Shown: positions 1 through 13,883, numbered from the stretch's first letter. The stretch is DNA of 64,000 bases from Nicotiana tabacum (GCF_000715075.1 NC_134089.1:108507157-108571156); one strand, 5' to 3'. Made by a program: numbers and translations. The notes: generated from the sequence alone by a model not told the origin.

Positions 1-119
1 TGTCAAATATTATGCACGACTCTATGAGGATATGATATAGGAAATGTTGAGGCGTACGACTCGACCAACATAAATATTTAAATTGTGCACTACCGAGGGT
101 TGAACGACACGAACCATAA

Positions 120-265
120 ATGCATCTATTAATCTGCCGAGGTGAACGGCCCGCTCCCATAAGAGTGTGGTACATAAATCCTGCCGAGGTAAATGGCCTG
201 ATCCCATAAGATGTGAAATACATAATCTCACCGAGGCGAATGGCTCGATCCCATTAGAATAAGTA
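120..265. repeat. ~47-bp tandem repeat in B LTR (left copy)
   Basis: About three imperfect units of roughly 47 bp, each beginning CTGCCGAGG and containing a GGCCTGATCCCATAAGA-like core. The same array is present in the right LTR at about 18393-18525, so it belongs to the element and arose before insertion. Confidence 0.75.
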
Positions 266-1092
266 GCTTTGACGGATCCTTGACCCCACTCACGAATAAA
301 TGTGTGAGTTGTAATTTCTTTCACAAAAACCTTTCAATGAAACATATATATCACGGAAACATACCATAATAGGAGTAAAATTATTCGGTGACTAATCCTG
401 AACTCGTAAAGTCTCTACAATAGCAAGCCTAGTCTCAAGTAGAAATGTAAAACAGAGGAATTTAATAGGCGAGAGACTGCTCAAATAGTAAAACTATAGC
501 ATGATGTGAACTTAAGCCTACCAGGAAAATAACGTGAATGTAGCTACGCATGGGCTCTCGTCACCTCGCGCGTACGTAACCCCCACAACAATTAGCACAC
601 ATCAATATATAACACCTAGGGGTAATTTCCCCCTCATAGGGTTAGATAGGAGACTTACCTTGCTCTGAAGTTCCATAACCGGCTCCAACATCGCTCTAAC
701 ACCTCAAACCTGTGTCCGTCGCTCCAAAACTAGTCAAGCAATGTGCAAATAATAAAAATAAATTCTAATACTCATAATAAATCAATTTATAACAACTCCC
801 AACTCCGCTCGAAAAGTCAATAAAGTCAGCCATCGGGCCCACGTGCCCGTATTCTGAAAATTATTGAAAATAAATATTATCCATAACTCATATGGTCTAT
901 ATCTAGAAATTCATCGAATTTCGTCCATGAATTGAACCTCAAATCAAGGATTTACCATTGTTCAACTTTGGGGCTCAAAATACCAATTTCTACAATCTAA
1001 AAACGGATAAAAATAGAAATCAATAAAAATAATCATGGAGAAACATCAAAATAAAGGTCAGATAATTACCCCTTTGTTGAGATGAGAACAAT

Positions 1093-3039
1093 TGTCACGA
1101 CCCAAACCGATGGGCCGCAACGAGTACCCGACACCTTAATCAACCGAGTAACATCATAATGTATCTTTTCATGTCATACTTTCATAGATAACTGAGCCGG
1201 AAGGCTGTCGTGGGATAAGCAGAATACAACATGTGATACCAACTTATACATATGACATACGGGCCTATAACACCAAAATAATCACTCGTATACTGAACAT
1301 AGACCGACAAGGCCATACAATCTTTTACGTACATGACATGTATCTACAAACCTCTAAGAATACATAATTTTCATAAAGGTCGGGACAGAGTCCTGTCATA
1401 CCAAACAATACACGTCTAAATCATACTAACCCAACAAGAAACTCCGAAGCAAATGGAGCGCACCAACATCTTTTGCTGAGCTGATAGCCTACTTGGAGGG
1501 CTCTCAACTTGTCTATCGGGACTGCGGGCATGAAACGCAGCGTCCCCAGGCAAAAGGGACGCCAGTACAAATAATGTACCGAGTATGTAAGGCACATAAA
1601 TAAGTACATAACAAACATGAAATAAATATAGAATAAATGACTCAACCTGTAAGTCTGGATAACTCTGTAATTCATAAAATAATTATAGTGTCATGCATAT
1701 GTGTATGAATGCCATGTCGTTCATAGGTACATGTTTCATAACATCATCAGGCCTCTGAGGGCATCCCATCATATCATCTCGGTCACTGTAGGTAAAATCA
1801 TCGATGTATACCAGCTGATCAGGTGGTGGTGTGTATACAACGCCGTAACCTTTTCCCATATCCCATGTACATACATATATACGAGTATATAACGTCATTT
1901 GGTCATGGGTTAATGTACATGTAAATGAATTAGATGCATGAGAAGTACATCAATAAAATCTTTCGGAACGTCATAAGACCATTATGCCTCTGATTAATAT
2001 CATGAAATAAACTTTATCAACTTACGTATTTTATGAGACCCATGAACAGATAATAGAATTATATGACACATGGGGAATCAAGGACATAGGTACCTCTAGT
2101 ATTTCTAAGAATAGAATCACTTATGGAAGTTGTGCATTTACTCGTTTCATTTGTATTGTATCGATCATGCCAAAAAGAAAGAAAGGATAGCCTTAACATA
2201 CCTAGAGTAGGGAAAAATCCGTATAATATTCTTGGAAAAGATTACACCATACTCCTTTAGAACCGCAAAATTTTACGTTACTACGGTTCTAACAATTCTC
2301 GTTGGAATTGTTTGGTTGTAAGAATTTCTGTTGGAAGCTCGTTAGATTTAAGTTTCTGTTCTTGAAATGCTTTTGTATTAGAAAGAAAGGTATATGATTT
2401 CTATTACTAAGAGACTTAGCAATAGACTTATAACTAAGAGACTTATGACTAAGAGACTAAGAGACTTTTACACGTAAGTAGACTTGTCTTGTGTACCTTA
2501 CTTTAGATAGCCACCTAATTGACAATGACTAAGAGTCATTCTTTTAATATGTGGCTTGCTGCCACGTTTTTGGGGGGTTAATCTTATCTTATGATTTTTA
2601 TTAATTAATTAGGTAATGTCTCGTTACTAGATAATTAACTAATTACCAACATAATTAGGAATTATTTCAAACTACTTAAAATACTAGTCACTTTTAACAT
2701 ACCTTATACACCTTACTATCATGGTCATGTGATACCTTGTATGACACTAGTCCATAAATACCGGGTATTATAGCTCGGATCGTATTTTATCCAAAAATGC
2801 GAAATTTCGACGAAATTCATTTTCTTCGATTTGCTTACCCTCTGAACTTCACGAATTTACTCATCACTTGTTTGAAATAGCATAATACTTATCTCACAAT
2901 AATCTCATTCCCGAACTTACGTCGATTAACTCACGACGAAACTTTATCGTACGAGAATGCGGGATGTAACATCTCATTTCCGACCTTCCATTAATCTATT
3001 TATAGCGCACTTTTACGTACGAAAACTTGGGGTGTAATA
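1093..3039 (-). mobile_element. Solo LTR of an A-related family nested in the B LTR
   Basis: The right copy of the B LTR lacks this 1947-bp block, which gives the empty site directly. The block is flanked by the 5-bp duplication ACAAT (1088-1092 and 3040-3044). Read on the minus strand it starts TATTACACCCC (an expected TG mutated to TA) and ends GGTTTGGGTCGTGACA, the same end as the LTRs of element A. It also shares with A the block around 1440-1560 (GGTCCCGATAGAC-type sequence on the minus strand). No internal region or second LTR is present, so it is the product of LTR-LTR recombination. Confidence 0.9.
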
Positions 3040-4284
3040 ACAATGCCACAAAAATCACCTCAAACGGAGCTCTAGAACTCAAGATATGCCCAAAAGACTA
3101 AAATTCTCGGTATAAAACACTGTCCAGGTGACTTTTCTTCATCGCCTTCATGGGAGACTTTCGCATTCGTGAAGAGAAATTTTTCGTGTTGACCAGTCAA
3201 CCCAGATATCCTTCTTCGCGTTCGCGGAACCTTTCTCGCGTTCGCAAAGAACAAATCTTCGCACCAGAAACTAATAATTTTGTCCGACATGGAAATGGGA
3301 ATAACTCTCTCATACGACATTAAACTTCGACGATTCTTGTTGCTATGGCTCCGTAATTATGATACAGAACTAATGGTTCAATCCAATCACAAATCAAAGG
3401 TCGTTTGATCAATATAGTGCCCTTTATACCCAAGAAAACGACACTAAAACATCAAATAAGAGCGCGACACAACCCAAACACATCCGAGGCCCATAGTACC
3501 CCGTCCAATTACACAAACCAGTCCTATAACATAACACAAAAATGTTCAAGGCCTCAAATCACATCAAAAAACATCAAAATCATGAATCGCACCCCAATTC
3601 AAGCTTAATGAACTTTAGAACTTCAAACTTTTACATTCGCAGCCGAAACCCATCAAATCACGTCTGATTGACCTCAAATTTTGCACACAAGTCACATTCG
3701 ACATTACAGACCTACTTCAACTTCTAGAATCAGAATCCAACCCCAATATCAAAAAATTCACTCCCGGACAAACTTCTTAAAAACCTTCAAATTTCTAACT
3801 TTCGCCAAATGACCCCGAAATGACTTACGGACCTCCAAATCCACTTCCGGGCGCACTCCCATTACCAGAATGACCATACAGAAGTATTCCCATACTTGGA
3901 ATCCCAAATAGACATCGATAACATTGAAATACACCTCAACCCAAATTTATGAAATTCTTCCAAAATGCCAACTCCCACAATATGCGCCGAAACGCTATCG
4001 GATCATCCAAAACCGAACATATGCCCATATTCAAAATCATCATACGAACCTATTGGAACCTTCAATTCTTGATTCCAAGGTCGTTTACTTAAAAGTCACA
4101 CTTTAGTCAATTCTTCCAACTTAAAACTTCCGAAATGAGAATTTTCTTTCCAAATCAACTCCAAACTTCCCAAGATTCAATTTTGACCATGCATGCAAGT
4201 CATAATACCTGAAGTGAAGCTACTCAGGGCCTTAAATTGCTGAATGACGCGCTAGAGCTCAAAATAATCGGTCGGGTCGTTACA

Positions 4285-4297
4285 TTCTCTCCCACTT
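4285..4297 (-). other. Polypurine tract of element B
   Basis: The minus-strand sequence AAGTGGGAGAGAA abuts the start of the 3' LTR at 4284. This is the expected place for the plus-strand priming tract of an LTR retrotransposon. A FEDE-coding relic (CATTCGAGGACGAAC) lies just upstream at 4306-4320. Confidence 0.8.
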
Positions 4298-7070
4298 AAA
4301 CATATGTTCGTCCTCGAATGTGCCAAGAACTGCTCCGGAGTTGTCCAAAATCAATGTTTAACACCTCGTGCACCTTCTCGTGCCACCACAACCCAGCTGA
4401 GCACATTAGCTCGAGCCAGACTATAGATCCTTCCTGCTACCTTAGCTAGCAAGCTTTAGAACCAAATTTCAACATCCAGAGTTTCTCCACATTACCAAGT
4501 TCTAACACACGAACACTATATTAATCACCAGACACTGAACCCAACGTCACCATGCTCCTCTACTGATATCACACCATGCACACATAACTCATTGCCCAAG
4601 GCAATCTCCCCCAAGCACAACATCTGAAATTTCCACTGACCTAAAGCCCGTAGATACCTCATAACATATATAAGCCTCATTCCAACTCTTGCAATACTGC
4701 CACGATGGAAAAGATTTGTAGAAACTCATAAACATATGCCGAATCACAAATCATTGAGTCTCTCCTCCAAACAAGAAGCATAATCTCATTCTGAACTGGA
4801 TAACGATATTTTCTCTTTAATATATCTTATATAAATTCAATCGCACTGATCATAGGTCCAATAATCTCATCTCACCTAGTACAAGCTGCTCTGGCACTAA
4901 GCCACGCAAACACTATCTAAGATTTCATATGACGCCATCAATACGCAATCAAGCTACAACTTGAATATGACACATAAGGAAGAATGAACTCTAAAAAGAA
5001 ATACTCAACCCACATAACTAATTTAAACAACCGAAAAGATGTTATGAACCTTCCCTAGAAAATGAGAAGCAAAACACACAATAATAGATATGGGAAACTG
5101 TACTCAACATCACGCTGTTGCAGCATGTAACCCGATCCACACATGATACCATTGCATCGTGCAACCTGATCCAACCATGATACCTATGGCGGCGTGCCAC
5201 CCGATCCAAACAACATACCTATGGCGGCATGCCACCCGATCCACATATAATAATCTATAAGAAAATACTTACTGAGCCAAAATGCTTATACTCACGAAAT
5301 GTCTAAATATCAACCACAAACGTGAAGCGCATAATACAAATCCTAGGGAGACGGATAGTGCCATACGCTACGAAACTCAAGCACAACTAAGGTGCAATAA
5401 ATGACTTGTATCTTGAGAGCCATCCTGCTCTCACAACACCACAAATTACACGGAATCTCAACACGAGTGCGAATAATCAAACTGTCTCACAACCCACCTG
5501 GCATAATATAGATTACACGGAATAGTTAACGACATAAATAACATACAGGGCCCGAAGAATCTTTCGTAAACAACGCTAAACTGAAATGAGCCCATCCGGC
5601 CTGATATAGGGCCCACATTCACATTTAGATCCACCCACGGACCTCAAGCTGATTCTGACTGCACCGCACTAGGCTAATAACCTTACAAGGATCCACACTG
5701 CCCCTTTTTCCCATGACACATAAGAATAACCGCCCAATCCGGAACAAACCTCCACAGTTCACAACCAAATGAATAGAGCGCCTTCCAGGCCTAAACTCTC
5801 ACATTAGCTATAGTACCATCATCTCTATACTTTGTTTCAATTTTCAATCAATCAAGTGACTACATGTCACACTTATAAAACCTTCCCATGGAATACGCTC
5901 ACACGACCTTCCGCATCAGGTAAAAACGTTTGCACATCCATACCACCGGCCATACAATGTTGTAAATCCAATCGAGAATTCGCAGATCAATACACAAAAC
6001 CTCTTACATAAGACACTGATCTCATATGATGCTAAAGACAATACCAACTTACTCTAAACATCTGAATTCTTTCATGCTCATCCAAGCTCGTAACATTCTT
6101 GTCTACACCGAATCACAACCTTGATCCTCAACTTCCAATTCCTATGGCGCTCACTACGCCTAACATACCAATACGCGAGAGTACAAGAATTCCATCATAA
6201 CTCCTGAACCACTAATAGAATAAACACTCCATCATATAGAAACATTTCACTTAACCCATTTCAAGAGAACTATTGCAACACGCGACTGAATTCCTATAAC
6301 TGCAGAAATACAAACATCGAGTAATGGTCTAAACCACTATAATTCTTCCGGGATCCATCTACACATAACATGACACAATACTCGAATGCCCCCATATAAA
6401 ATCAATTACGACGACCGTCAAGCCTCGCACGTATCACCACAAATCACATGTATAACTTAACACGCTGAAAGAACTGATCATTGCCACCATTATGCCAATC
6501 CAACATTGCTAACCTATTAACCTCCTCTAATTTACTCGGAACTTGCCTTAGAAATAATAATAGCTCCATTTAAAACATAGTGAACCCAAATTCGCACTCA
6601 TCCTAAGCGACCTTATTTCACGAGACCACTCTGTCTCTACAACCCACGAACCATCTTACACCCTCCTTGTGCATATATTCGTATCTTCAACTGGTACACC
6701 CGTTCTGGAAATTCCCCTATGAACCCGAAATTATTTTCTCCCATTCCTCCAATACTACACCATAGACTTATAGAACACTCCAAGCCCCTTTCATAATTTA
6801 CTGCAAAAGCTCGATACTTAACCATACCACGGACTCATAATCCCTAGGCACCGCACTTTAATTTTGAACCTACTAGGGCCATTATTGAGAGTGAACCACT
6901 CTGACTTGTTCCCGAATATAGTCACACTCCAAGGCCCTGCTAGCACATGAACACCCTCTCCAAGAAGCAATCGGCTGAATTCCTTTCCTTATACATCACA
7001 TTCGCATGAAGCATAGACTTTGAGTCTTCCCAACACCTGAACATGAACCGATAAGGCCAAATATAGCACA
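4298..7070 (-). mobile_element. Element B internal region, 3' part, non-coding
   Basis: This belongs to the interior of B, split from 16150-17506 by the insertion of element A. I translated the longer frames on both strands and saw no gag, protease, reverse transcriptase, RNase H or integrase motif. The only coding-like relic is the short FEDE-type end next to the polypurine tract. The total internal length of B without A is only about 4.1 kb, too short for full gag-pol. The best reading is a large non-autonomous derivative; an extremely decayed coding region cannot be fully excluded. Confidence 0.65.
5123..5257. repeat. ~35-bp minisatellite inside element B
   Basis: Four imperfect units of about 35 bp, each with an ACCCGATCCA core followed by a CATACCTATGGCGG-like segment. 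The array is seen directly and no function is suggested. Confidence 0.7.
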
Positions 7071-7075
7071 TATTC

Positions 7076-9376
7076 TGTTATGCCCCGTTATATTACGTCG
7101 ATATTATGTCCCGCTATATTATATTACGACGATGTTATACTCTGCGGTAATATATTAAGATGATGTTACCTAGTAGTATTACATTATAGTGATGTTACGC
7201 TTCGCAGTATTAAGTTACGATGATGTTGCACCCAGTAGTATTGTACGTTGAATTTGTCGTAAGGAAATTGACATCAGTCAAGGAACAGATTATTTGGGGA
7301 TTATAAGGATCATAAGTGATGAGTAAATTCGTGAAGGTAAGAGGGTAAGTAAAATCGAAGAAAACAAATTTAGTCAAAGTTTGGCATTTTGGGATAAAAT
7401 ACGGGCCGAGCAATAATACCCGATATTTACGGACTAGTACCATATAAGGTACCATATGACCACGGTAATATAATATATAAAGTATATGTGAATTATTTTT
7501 AAAAAAAAGAATTTTATGTAATTTGTGAAAATTTTTAAATTATGCGGGTAATTAGTTAATTATCGGGTAACAGAACATTACCCAATTAACTAATAAGCGG
7601 ACAAAATTTAATCAATTATACCAAAAAAAATGTGGCAATCCCCTTGTTGGTATAAGGTGATTCATCACTCAGCTTTACATGTGTCACAAGCTAAATTAAA
7701 AAGTCATGGTCTTATCAAATAAAGATTGATGAGCATTTAGAATTGATAAGCTCAATTCATTCTAAATGAAATAACGAAATATACATTCTGCCTTAAACCA
7801 AACAAAAACGTGACAGGAGCAAGTAAGGATCATTTGGAAATTCCTTTCTTAAAGATTCCTTAACAAGTAAAGTTAAGGATTCTTTCTTAAAGATGGGAAA
7901 TTCAGTGACTAAATTTCATATAGAAAATGTAGAAGACAAAAGCTTGTTTCGTTTATTTGGATCAAAAGAGCAGAAGCAGTTTCGTCCAAAAATTTTAACT
8001 AAATCCAAAGCCAAATTTTGTGTATAAATTTCAAAGAAGCAAGAACAATTTCGTTCAAGAATTTCGCAGAAACAGGTATGTTAAAGTTATCCCTTCTTTC
8101 TTTTGGCATGATCCCTACGATATGAACGAAACGTGTAAATGCACAAATTCCAAAAGTGACTCTACTCATAGAAGTAATAGAAATATCTATGTTGTTTAAT
8201 TCCCATGTGTCATAATATTTTATCATATGTTCATGGGTCTCAGAAAAATACGAAAGTTGAAAAGATGTTACTTTAGATATTGCTCAAGAGGCAAAGTGGT
8301 CTTATGACATTCTGAATGGTTTTATTCATGTACTTTTCATGCATTGCATCAACGTGCATTGACCCATGACCAGATGGCGTTATATACGCGTATATATGTA
8401 TACATGTACATTGATCCATGACCAAATGGCGTTATATACGCGTATATTATATATATATATGGGATATGGGAAAAGGTTATGGCGTTATATACGCACCACC
8501 ACCTGATTAGCTGGTATACGTTGATGATGTTGCCCATAGTGGCTGAAATATGATTCAAACGGTGTTATATACGCATATATGGGTATGTATTCAAATGGCG
8601 TTATATACACATATATATGTATGTATTTAATATACGCGTATATATGTATGTATATATATGTATATGGGATATGGGAAAGGTTATGGCATTATATACGCAC
8701 CACCACCTGATCAGCTGGTATACGATGATAATTTTTCCCATAGTGGCCGATATGATATGATGGGATGCCCTTAGAGGCTGATGATATTATGAAATATGTA
8801 CCTATGCACGACATGACATTCATACGCATATGCATGATGTTAAAAGTAATTTATGATTTACAAAGTTATTCAGACTTACAGGTTGAGTCATGTACTCTAT
8901 ATGTCTTCCATATCTCTCATGTATTTATTTATGTGCCTTATATACTCAGTACATTATTAGTACTGACGTCCTTTTTGCTTGGGGACGCTGCATTTCATAC
9001 CCGCAGGTCCCGATAGACAGGTCGAGAGCCCTCCAAGTAGGCTATCAGCTCAGCGAAAGATGTTGGTGTGCTCCATTTGCTTCGGAGTTGCTCGTTTGGT
9101 TAGTATGATTTAGACGTGTATTGTTTGGTATGGCGGGACTCTGTCTCGACCCTTATGACATTTATGTATTCTTAGAGGCTTGTAGACATATGTCGTGTAC
9201 ATAAAAGATTGTACGGCCTTGTCGGCCTATGTTTTGAGTTTATAAAGGATCATGTTGGCCTATGTGGCCCGTATGCATATGTATATGATGCTGTATTAAG
9301 AAAGATACGTTACGTTAGTACTCAGTTGAGTAAGGTACCGGGTACCCGTCCCGGCCCATCGGTTTGGGTCATGACA
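7076..9376 (+). mobile_element. 5' LTR of element A
   Basis: The LTR starts TGTTATGCCCCGTTATATTA and ends GTTTGGGTCATGACA, directly before the primer-binding site. It includes a repeat-rich TATA-like zone (about 8360-8670) and a conserved 3' part (about 8940-9376). Compared with the 3' LTR the differences are mainly scattered transitions, a shorter repeat array in the other copy and an 11-bp gap. Small ORFs such as those at 8765-9108 are repeated in both LTRs and are not regarded as genes. Confidence 0.92.
8360..8670. repeat. GGCGTTATATACGC tandem array, 5' LTR of A
   Basis: Several imperfect units contain GGCGTTATATACGC followed by TATATATGTATGTATT-like sequence. The core is nearly self-complementary (GCGTTATATACGC). 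The array recurs with different unit numbers at 15178-15445 in the other LTR, showing length change since insertion. Confidence 0.8.
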
Positions 9377-9380
9377 AAAG

Positions 9381-9394
9381 TGGTATCAGAGCAG
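9381..9394 (+). other. Primer-binding site of element A
   Basis: TGGTATCAGAGCAG lies four bases after the LTR end. TGGTATCAGAGC is complementary to the 3' end of plant initiator tRNA-Met, the usual primer for Tekay and many other gypsy elements. Confidence 0.88.
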
Positions 9395-12300
9395 TTCTGT
9401 CCTAGGGAGTCTACAAGTCATGTCTAGTAGAGTCTTATTTATGGGTGTGTCGTGCACCAAACTTATAAGCAGGAGGCTACAGGGCATTTAGGATTGTCAC
9501 TCTTTCTTCTTACTCTAGATCGTGTGGTAGAGCTCCCTTATAAGAATTCAAACTCCGAAATTCTATTTCATTCGTAATAAGACGATACCTACATCCGAAA
9601 AGAAGGTTGGAAAGAGAGATTGTTGAGAAAGAGTTGAGTCAGAGGAATTGGATTTTTGTATGATGCCTACGATAAGTAAATGTGAGGTCTTTAGCAGATC
9701 ATGGTTGTACTGAAAGGTGTAAGCTTCCTGATAAGAAACCTTAAGGCAATAATGCATGTCCATCTTTATGGTAAAAGACAATGAGAGATTCACAAGATAA
9801 GTACAAGTTTCAACAAGCAAAAGAAGCAAGATGAAGAAGGATACGAGGTGCCCAATTAATGAAGGTTAATAGTGTTTATAATTCAGGTAGAGAAACATAA
9901 GCTTTTTGAGTTATATTAAACAATAACAGAGGTATCTACAATTGGACGCACCTATTCCAGATATGCCCTATAGGGGTTAATAGAAGTAGTATAAGAAGAT
10001 GATGGATTAATTGTTTGTGTTAGTTGACATTTCCAAATGATATTGCAAATGTGCTAATAGATCTCCTTGTGAGAAACCCAGATAGTACACTTTAAAATAA
10101 TGCAGCCAGATATGAGTACTACAAAGACATGCACTATAAGCCTTGAAAGGATACATATTACCTTAGTGTGGCTCGCATCCCTAGTAAAGCGAGAACGTTA
10201 AGCAACTTTAAGAGCCACGGAAGGGAGCAAAGGGAAGCTAAAAGAAAAAGAATGTCTTGTTCGAGTTTTCAAAATAAAGTGATAGGCATAAATGTTAGCG
10301 GGAAATAAGAAAAGAGTTAATGATGCATTATGAGTATGATGTGGTACATGGATGACAATGGTAGATCAAAAGATGACAATATTACAAAAATCTATAGTCA
10401 AGTGAAAGAAGAGACGAGGGATGACAGGACTTAGGACAACAAAAGAGTATAGGCTATACAGTCATGTCCTCATTTAGAGAAATAAGTCCGCAACTCTAGA
10501 GCGATTACTAAGAGGAAAAGTTAGACCCCAGAGTAATAGAAATTAGTATGGGCTGGTGAATAAGATAAACTAAATATAAATTAGGGACTGAGTAATTTGG
10601 TAATAGTCAGCATCATGAGAATTTCATATCGTATTCTGGCAATGATAGGACGGACGACAGAAGAAAGTTCATGAGAAATTCAGAGAATGGTGATTCAGGA
10701 AGACGCTTCCCTAAAGCAAGCAATGTTAGCAAAGTTAAGCTTAAGGGACTGTATGTACCAGTTACATTAAGTGTCACCCTCGCGAGTAAGGAGATTTGTC
10801 ATCCTTGGTATAGAAGGATTGCCGCAAGGCAAGTATATATCATTGATAATGTGAAAGGACGCCAAAGATGAAGAGGAAAAACATCTCTAGGCAGATCGTC
10901 ATTGCTCCAAGTCTTAGTACTCCCCTAAAGGGGGAATATGGAGTAATGAATGAAGAATGTGGTAAACACGAAAAAGGAATGAGATTAAACTTATTCAGAT
11001 CCTACGTATATGCTACAATTCTAGAACATTATGAAAATACGACATCAATGAGAGGAAGTAAGGATCCCTGCCCGAGATGTTATTGATATAAAAGGAGTCA
11101 GTGCGAGACATAAGTTAAGACAAAGGAAATAACCTAAGAAAGATTTTGCGGGATATTGACATGAGAATGGGCCAACGAGTAGTTAGTAGTTGATTCGGGA
11201 AGCCTAGTCACGACTAGATAAGAAGTTACGGACAAATCAGCAGATCATGCAAGATAAATGTAGTAAACCCCAACATGGAGAATTCTGCCTCGTAGTTATG
11301 ACATTGTAATACTTGAGATATATTCATATAGGAGTTAGAAAAGTTAAAAAGGTATTGTATGAGTGTTACAAAAATAAAAGAGAGTGCCACTAGGAAGACA
11401 GTCAAAATATCAGTCCAGACGCAACCCCACAAGTACAAGGGCGTGGATATAAGTAACTACGGATAAGTATAGGCAAGGAAGGACATCAAAAGGTCTGTCG
11501 AGTACACGATATAACAAGCTCGCATATTTACAAGAGTTAGAGGATCCTCCCTAAGTACTACAATGAAGGACTAGCCGAGGAAATGAGGAAGAAGGCTTCA
11601 ACCTAAGCACAATGACCTAATGAAGAAATGGTCATGTAAAAGCAGTCTCATAACAAGAAAATTGTATGCCCTCCAAAAGAAAGTGGCACCTACCATGGCT
11701 AATGAACGGGGAGAAAGACTGAAGGTAATATTCGAGACTATATGAGTTGCACAAAAATTCTGGCATATGTGGGAACTAGGATGAGTTAAGTATGCATGCA
11801 ACAAGGGGCAGAAAAACTAGGAAAAGTAATTGCACATGTTTAAAGAAAGGTGAGATGGAACGAAAGGAATTATTCGATCAATGATCCAGAGTTAGTACGT
11901 TATAGATACACTTAAGATTTTGGAGCATTATATTTGTTAACAATCATACAGCTATAGAAGACTTCGGTATAAGTTAAAAAGAAGAATTGAGCCCAGGACA
12001 TAGACAAAGGATTGAATTGTTAGAAGATTGTATCATGGATACTCCATAACGCCCATGAAAGGCTAAGGTAATAACTGATACCATGAACTACAGATCGGAA
12101 GATAGCTTAAGCCTACGTAAAGGCTGATCAGAAGGAAGAGGAAACTAAAGAATTACATCAATCAAGTAAATCAAGAGTCTGATTATTGAACCTAGTAAAA
12201 TTATAGAAGTTGTGCTTGAGAACAGGACAGAATCACTCTTAGTATCAGATGTTCAAGAGAAATAATACAACAACCATTATCTACAATGGCTCTACCAAGA

Positions 12301-13869
12301 AACCAGTTAGAAGAAGTACCAGCCTCATAAGAAGTCAGTATGAAGCTCCTACCGGATTGTGTATGTACCAGAGGTACGAGTATTATAATGGATCTTTAAG
12401 TTATGGACGGAAATTACACCTAGGTAGAAGGGAGGTCAGGAAAGAGATAGAAGATATGATGCGAGATTTTAAGGTAAGTAAGGTAAAGGTGAACAATGTA
12501 CGAGATACTCAAAGGTAGAAGATCGTGAATAGTCCATACTTCGGATAGAAGGCTATAAGCACGGGGATCCAACAACCCGGAATAATAGCAGCATCGTCGG
12601 TGGTATGTCTTCCAGCATATGGTTTCTAAGTACTGAGAGATCTAGTTAAGAGAATAGAGAAAGGATGGAGACGATGTGATGTCTCGCTTGACGTTCCAGA
12701 ATAACATAAGAAAATCTACAGTGCAAGTAAGTTGAAGAAAAGTTTATAAACGGATATACATAGGTCTCAAGCTAAGGTATGGTAGAGCGATAAAGTTTTA
12801 AGGAAGCATGAGTAAGGACGAGGAAAAACAAGTGAAAGGGTGACGAGAATGGATAAGTCTTTAGGATTAAGCCCATGAAAACAAGAAGAGCAGACAATTT
12901 CTCTATGTTATACAAAGCTCACTATAGCTTTAATGAACTCAAAAGAGTCTAAGATTAATATCATTTAGAAGGAATGAAATGCTGACCTGGTAATAAAATG
13001 AGGGTATAATTGTGACCGATAAAGGATGACATGTGGGCCTTCGATTAAGTAATGATCTAACAAAGAAAAGAAACAGATCCCATGAATTGGACATGATTAA
13101 AAATACCCACACAAGGTAAATCATATTAGGATGCTATAAAGTACGGTATTGGAAGTATAGTATTACCCCTAGGGGGATCAATCTAATTACTCCAGATGCC
13201 CCAATCAGACGAGAACCCTAGCGGCGGTATTACATAAGAGATCAAGTTATCAGTGGTAGAGGATGGATCAACATTAAGGTGAATCAATAATAGATGGATA
13301 AAAGTTCAACAGTATGAGATGATTAGGCCATCAGTTTTAAGGATAAGCAACGAGAGTAACCTTGAGTTTGTTGTAGACCCCGATAACGATAAATCAAAGT
13401 AAGAGTTATGACATAGTATGACCTATGTAGATGTAGTAAAGTTATACGAATGGATAACCAGGTCTATGAAATAAGATATGGCCATATTCGCAAGCTCTGC
13501 AAAATACCGAGCAAAGAACTTCAGTATACCCATAGATGCCTAGAGAGGTATCTTATTAAGCCTTGTATATGTTACAAAGTAAAGCCTAGATAAACTTGAA
13601 GGAAAAGGAGAGAAAAGATGCTAGGCACACTTACAAAGTCAGTATCGTAGAGGCTGCATGATAAGAGGTAGCAACAGTTACAAGATTGGAAGGAATTCGA
13701 TCACAAGCCATGGCGTGAGAAAGAGGCCTAAAGGGGGGGATGCCCTGGCCTTTGGATTTATTCACAGAACAACTGCCTAAATGGAAAGGGGAGTATTAAG
13801 GTATTAACAAGAGCTATAAGTTATGAAAATTGATAAGAGCATTAGTCAACATTCGAGGACGAATGCTCC
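9395..13869 (+). mobile_element. Element A internal region, non-coding
   Basis: The first 150 bases after the primer-binding site resemble the leader of Solanaceae gypsy elements (TCTAGTAGAGTCTTATTTATGG). After that I find only short ORFs, the longest under 90 codons, with no zinc knuckle, DTG or DSG protease, YxDD, DAL/SRK RNase H or DDE integrase motif on either strand. Because the flanking LTRs are still very similar, decay after insertion does not explain the lack of coding sequence. The element was probably already non-coding when it moved. Near the 3' end, 13852-13865 reads TTCGAGGACGAATG, a possible relic of the pol C-terminus. Confidence 0.75.
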
Positions 13870-13883
13870 AAAGGGGGGAATGA
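13870..13883 (+). other. Polypurine tract of element A
   Basis: AAAGGGGGGAATGA directly precedes the 3' LTR and fits the plus-strand primer tract of Tekay-type elements. Confidence 0.9.

Larger units (their letters stand above)
1..4284 (-). mobile_element. 3' LTR of element B (left copy, runs off window)
   Basis: This stretch matches 18265-20594 base for base apart from scattered substitutions and one inserted solo LTR at 1093-3039. Read on the minus strand the LTR begins TGTAACGACCCGACCG at 4284, the usual start of Solanaceae Tekay-type LTRs, and a purine-rich tract lies just outside it. Removing the 1947-bp insertion and its 5-bp duplication leaves about 2332 bp, against about 2330 bp in the matching part of the right LTR. 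About 760 bp of this LTR lie beyond the window edge. The two copies differ visibly (roughly one base in seven over the first 130 bp, by eye), so the insertion is old. The LTR contains no supported gene; short ORFs in it are chance. Confidence 0.88.

Noticed and set aside
120..265. Regularly spaced repeats resembling a CRISPR array
   Set aside because: The units are contiguous and degenerate without unique spacers, and they lie within a plant LTR.
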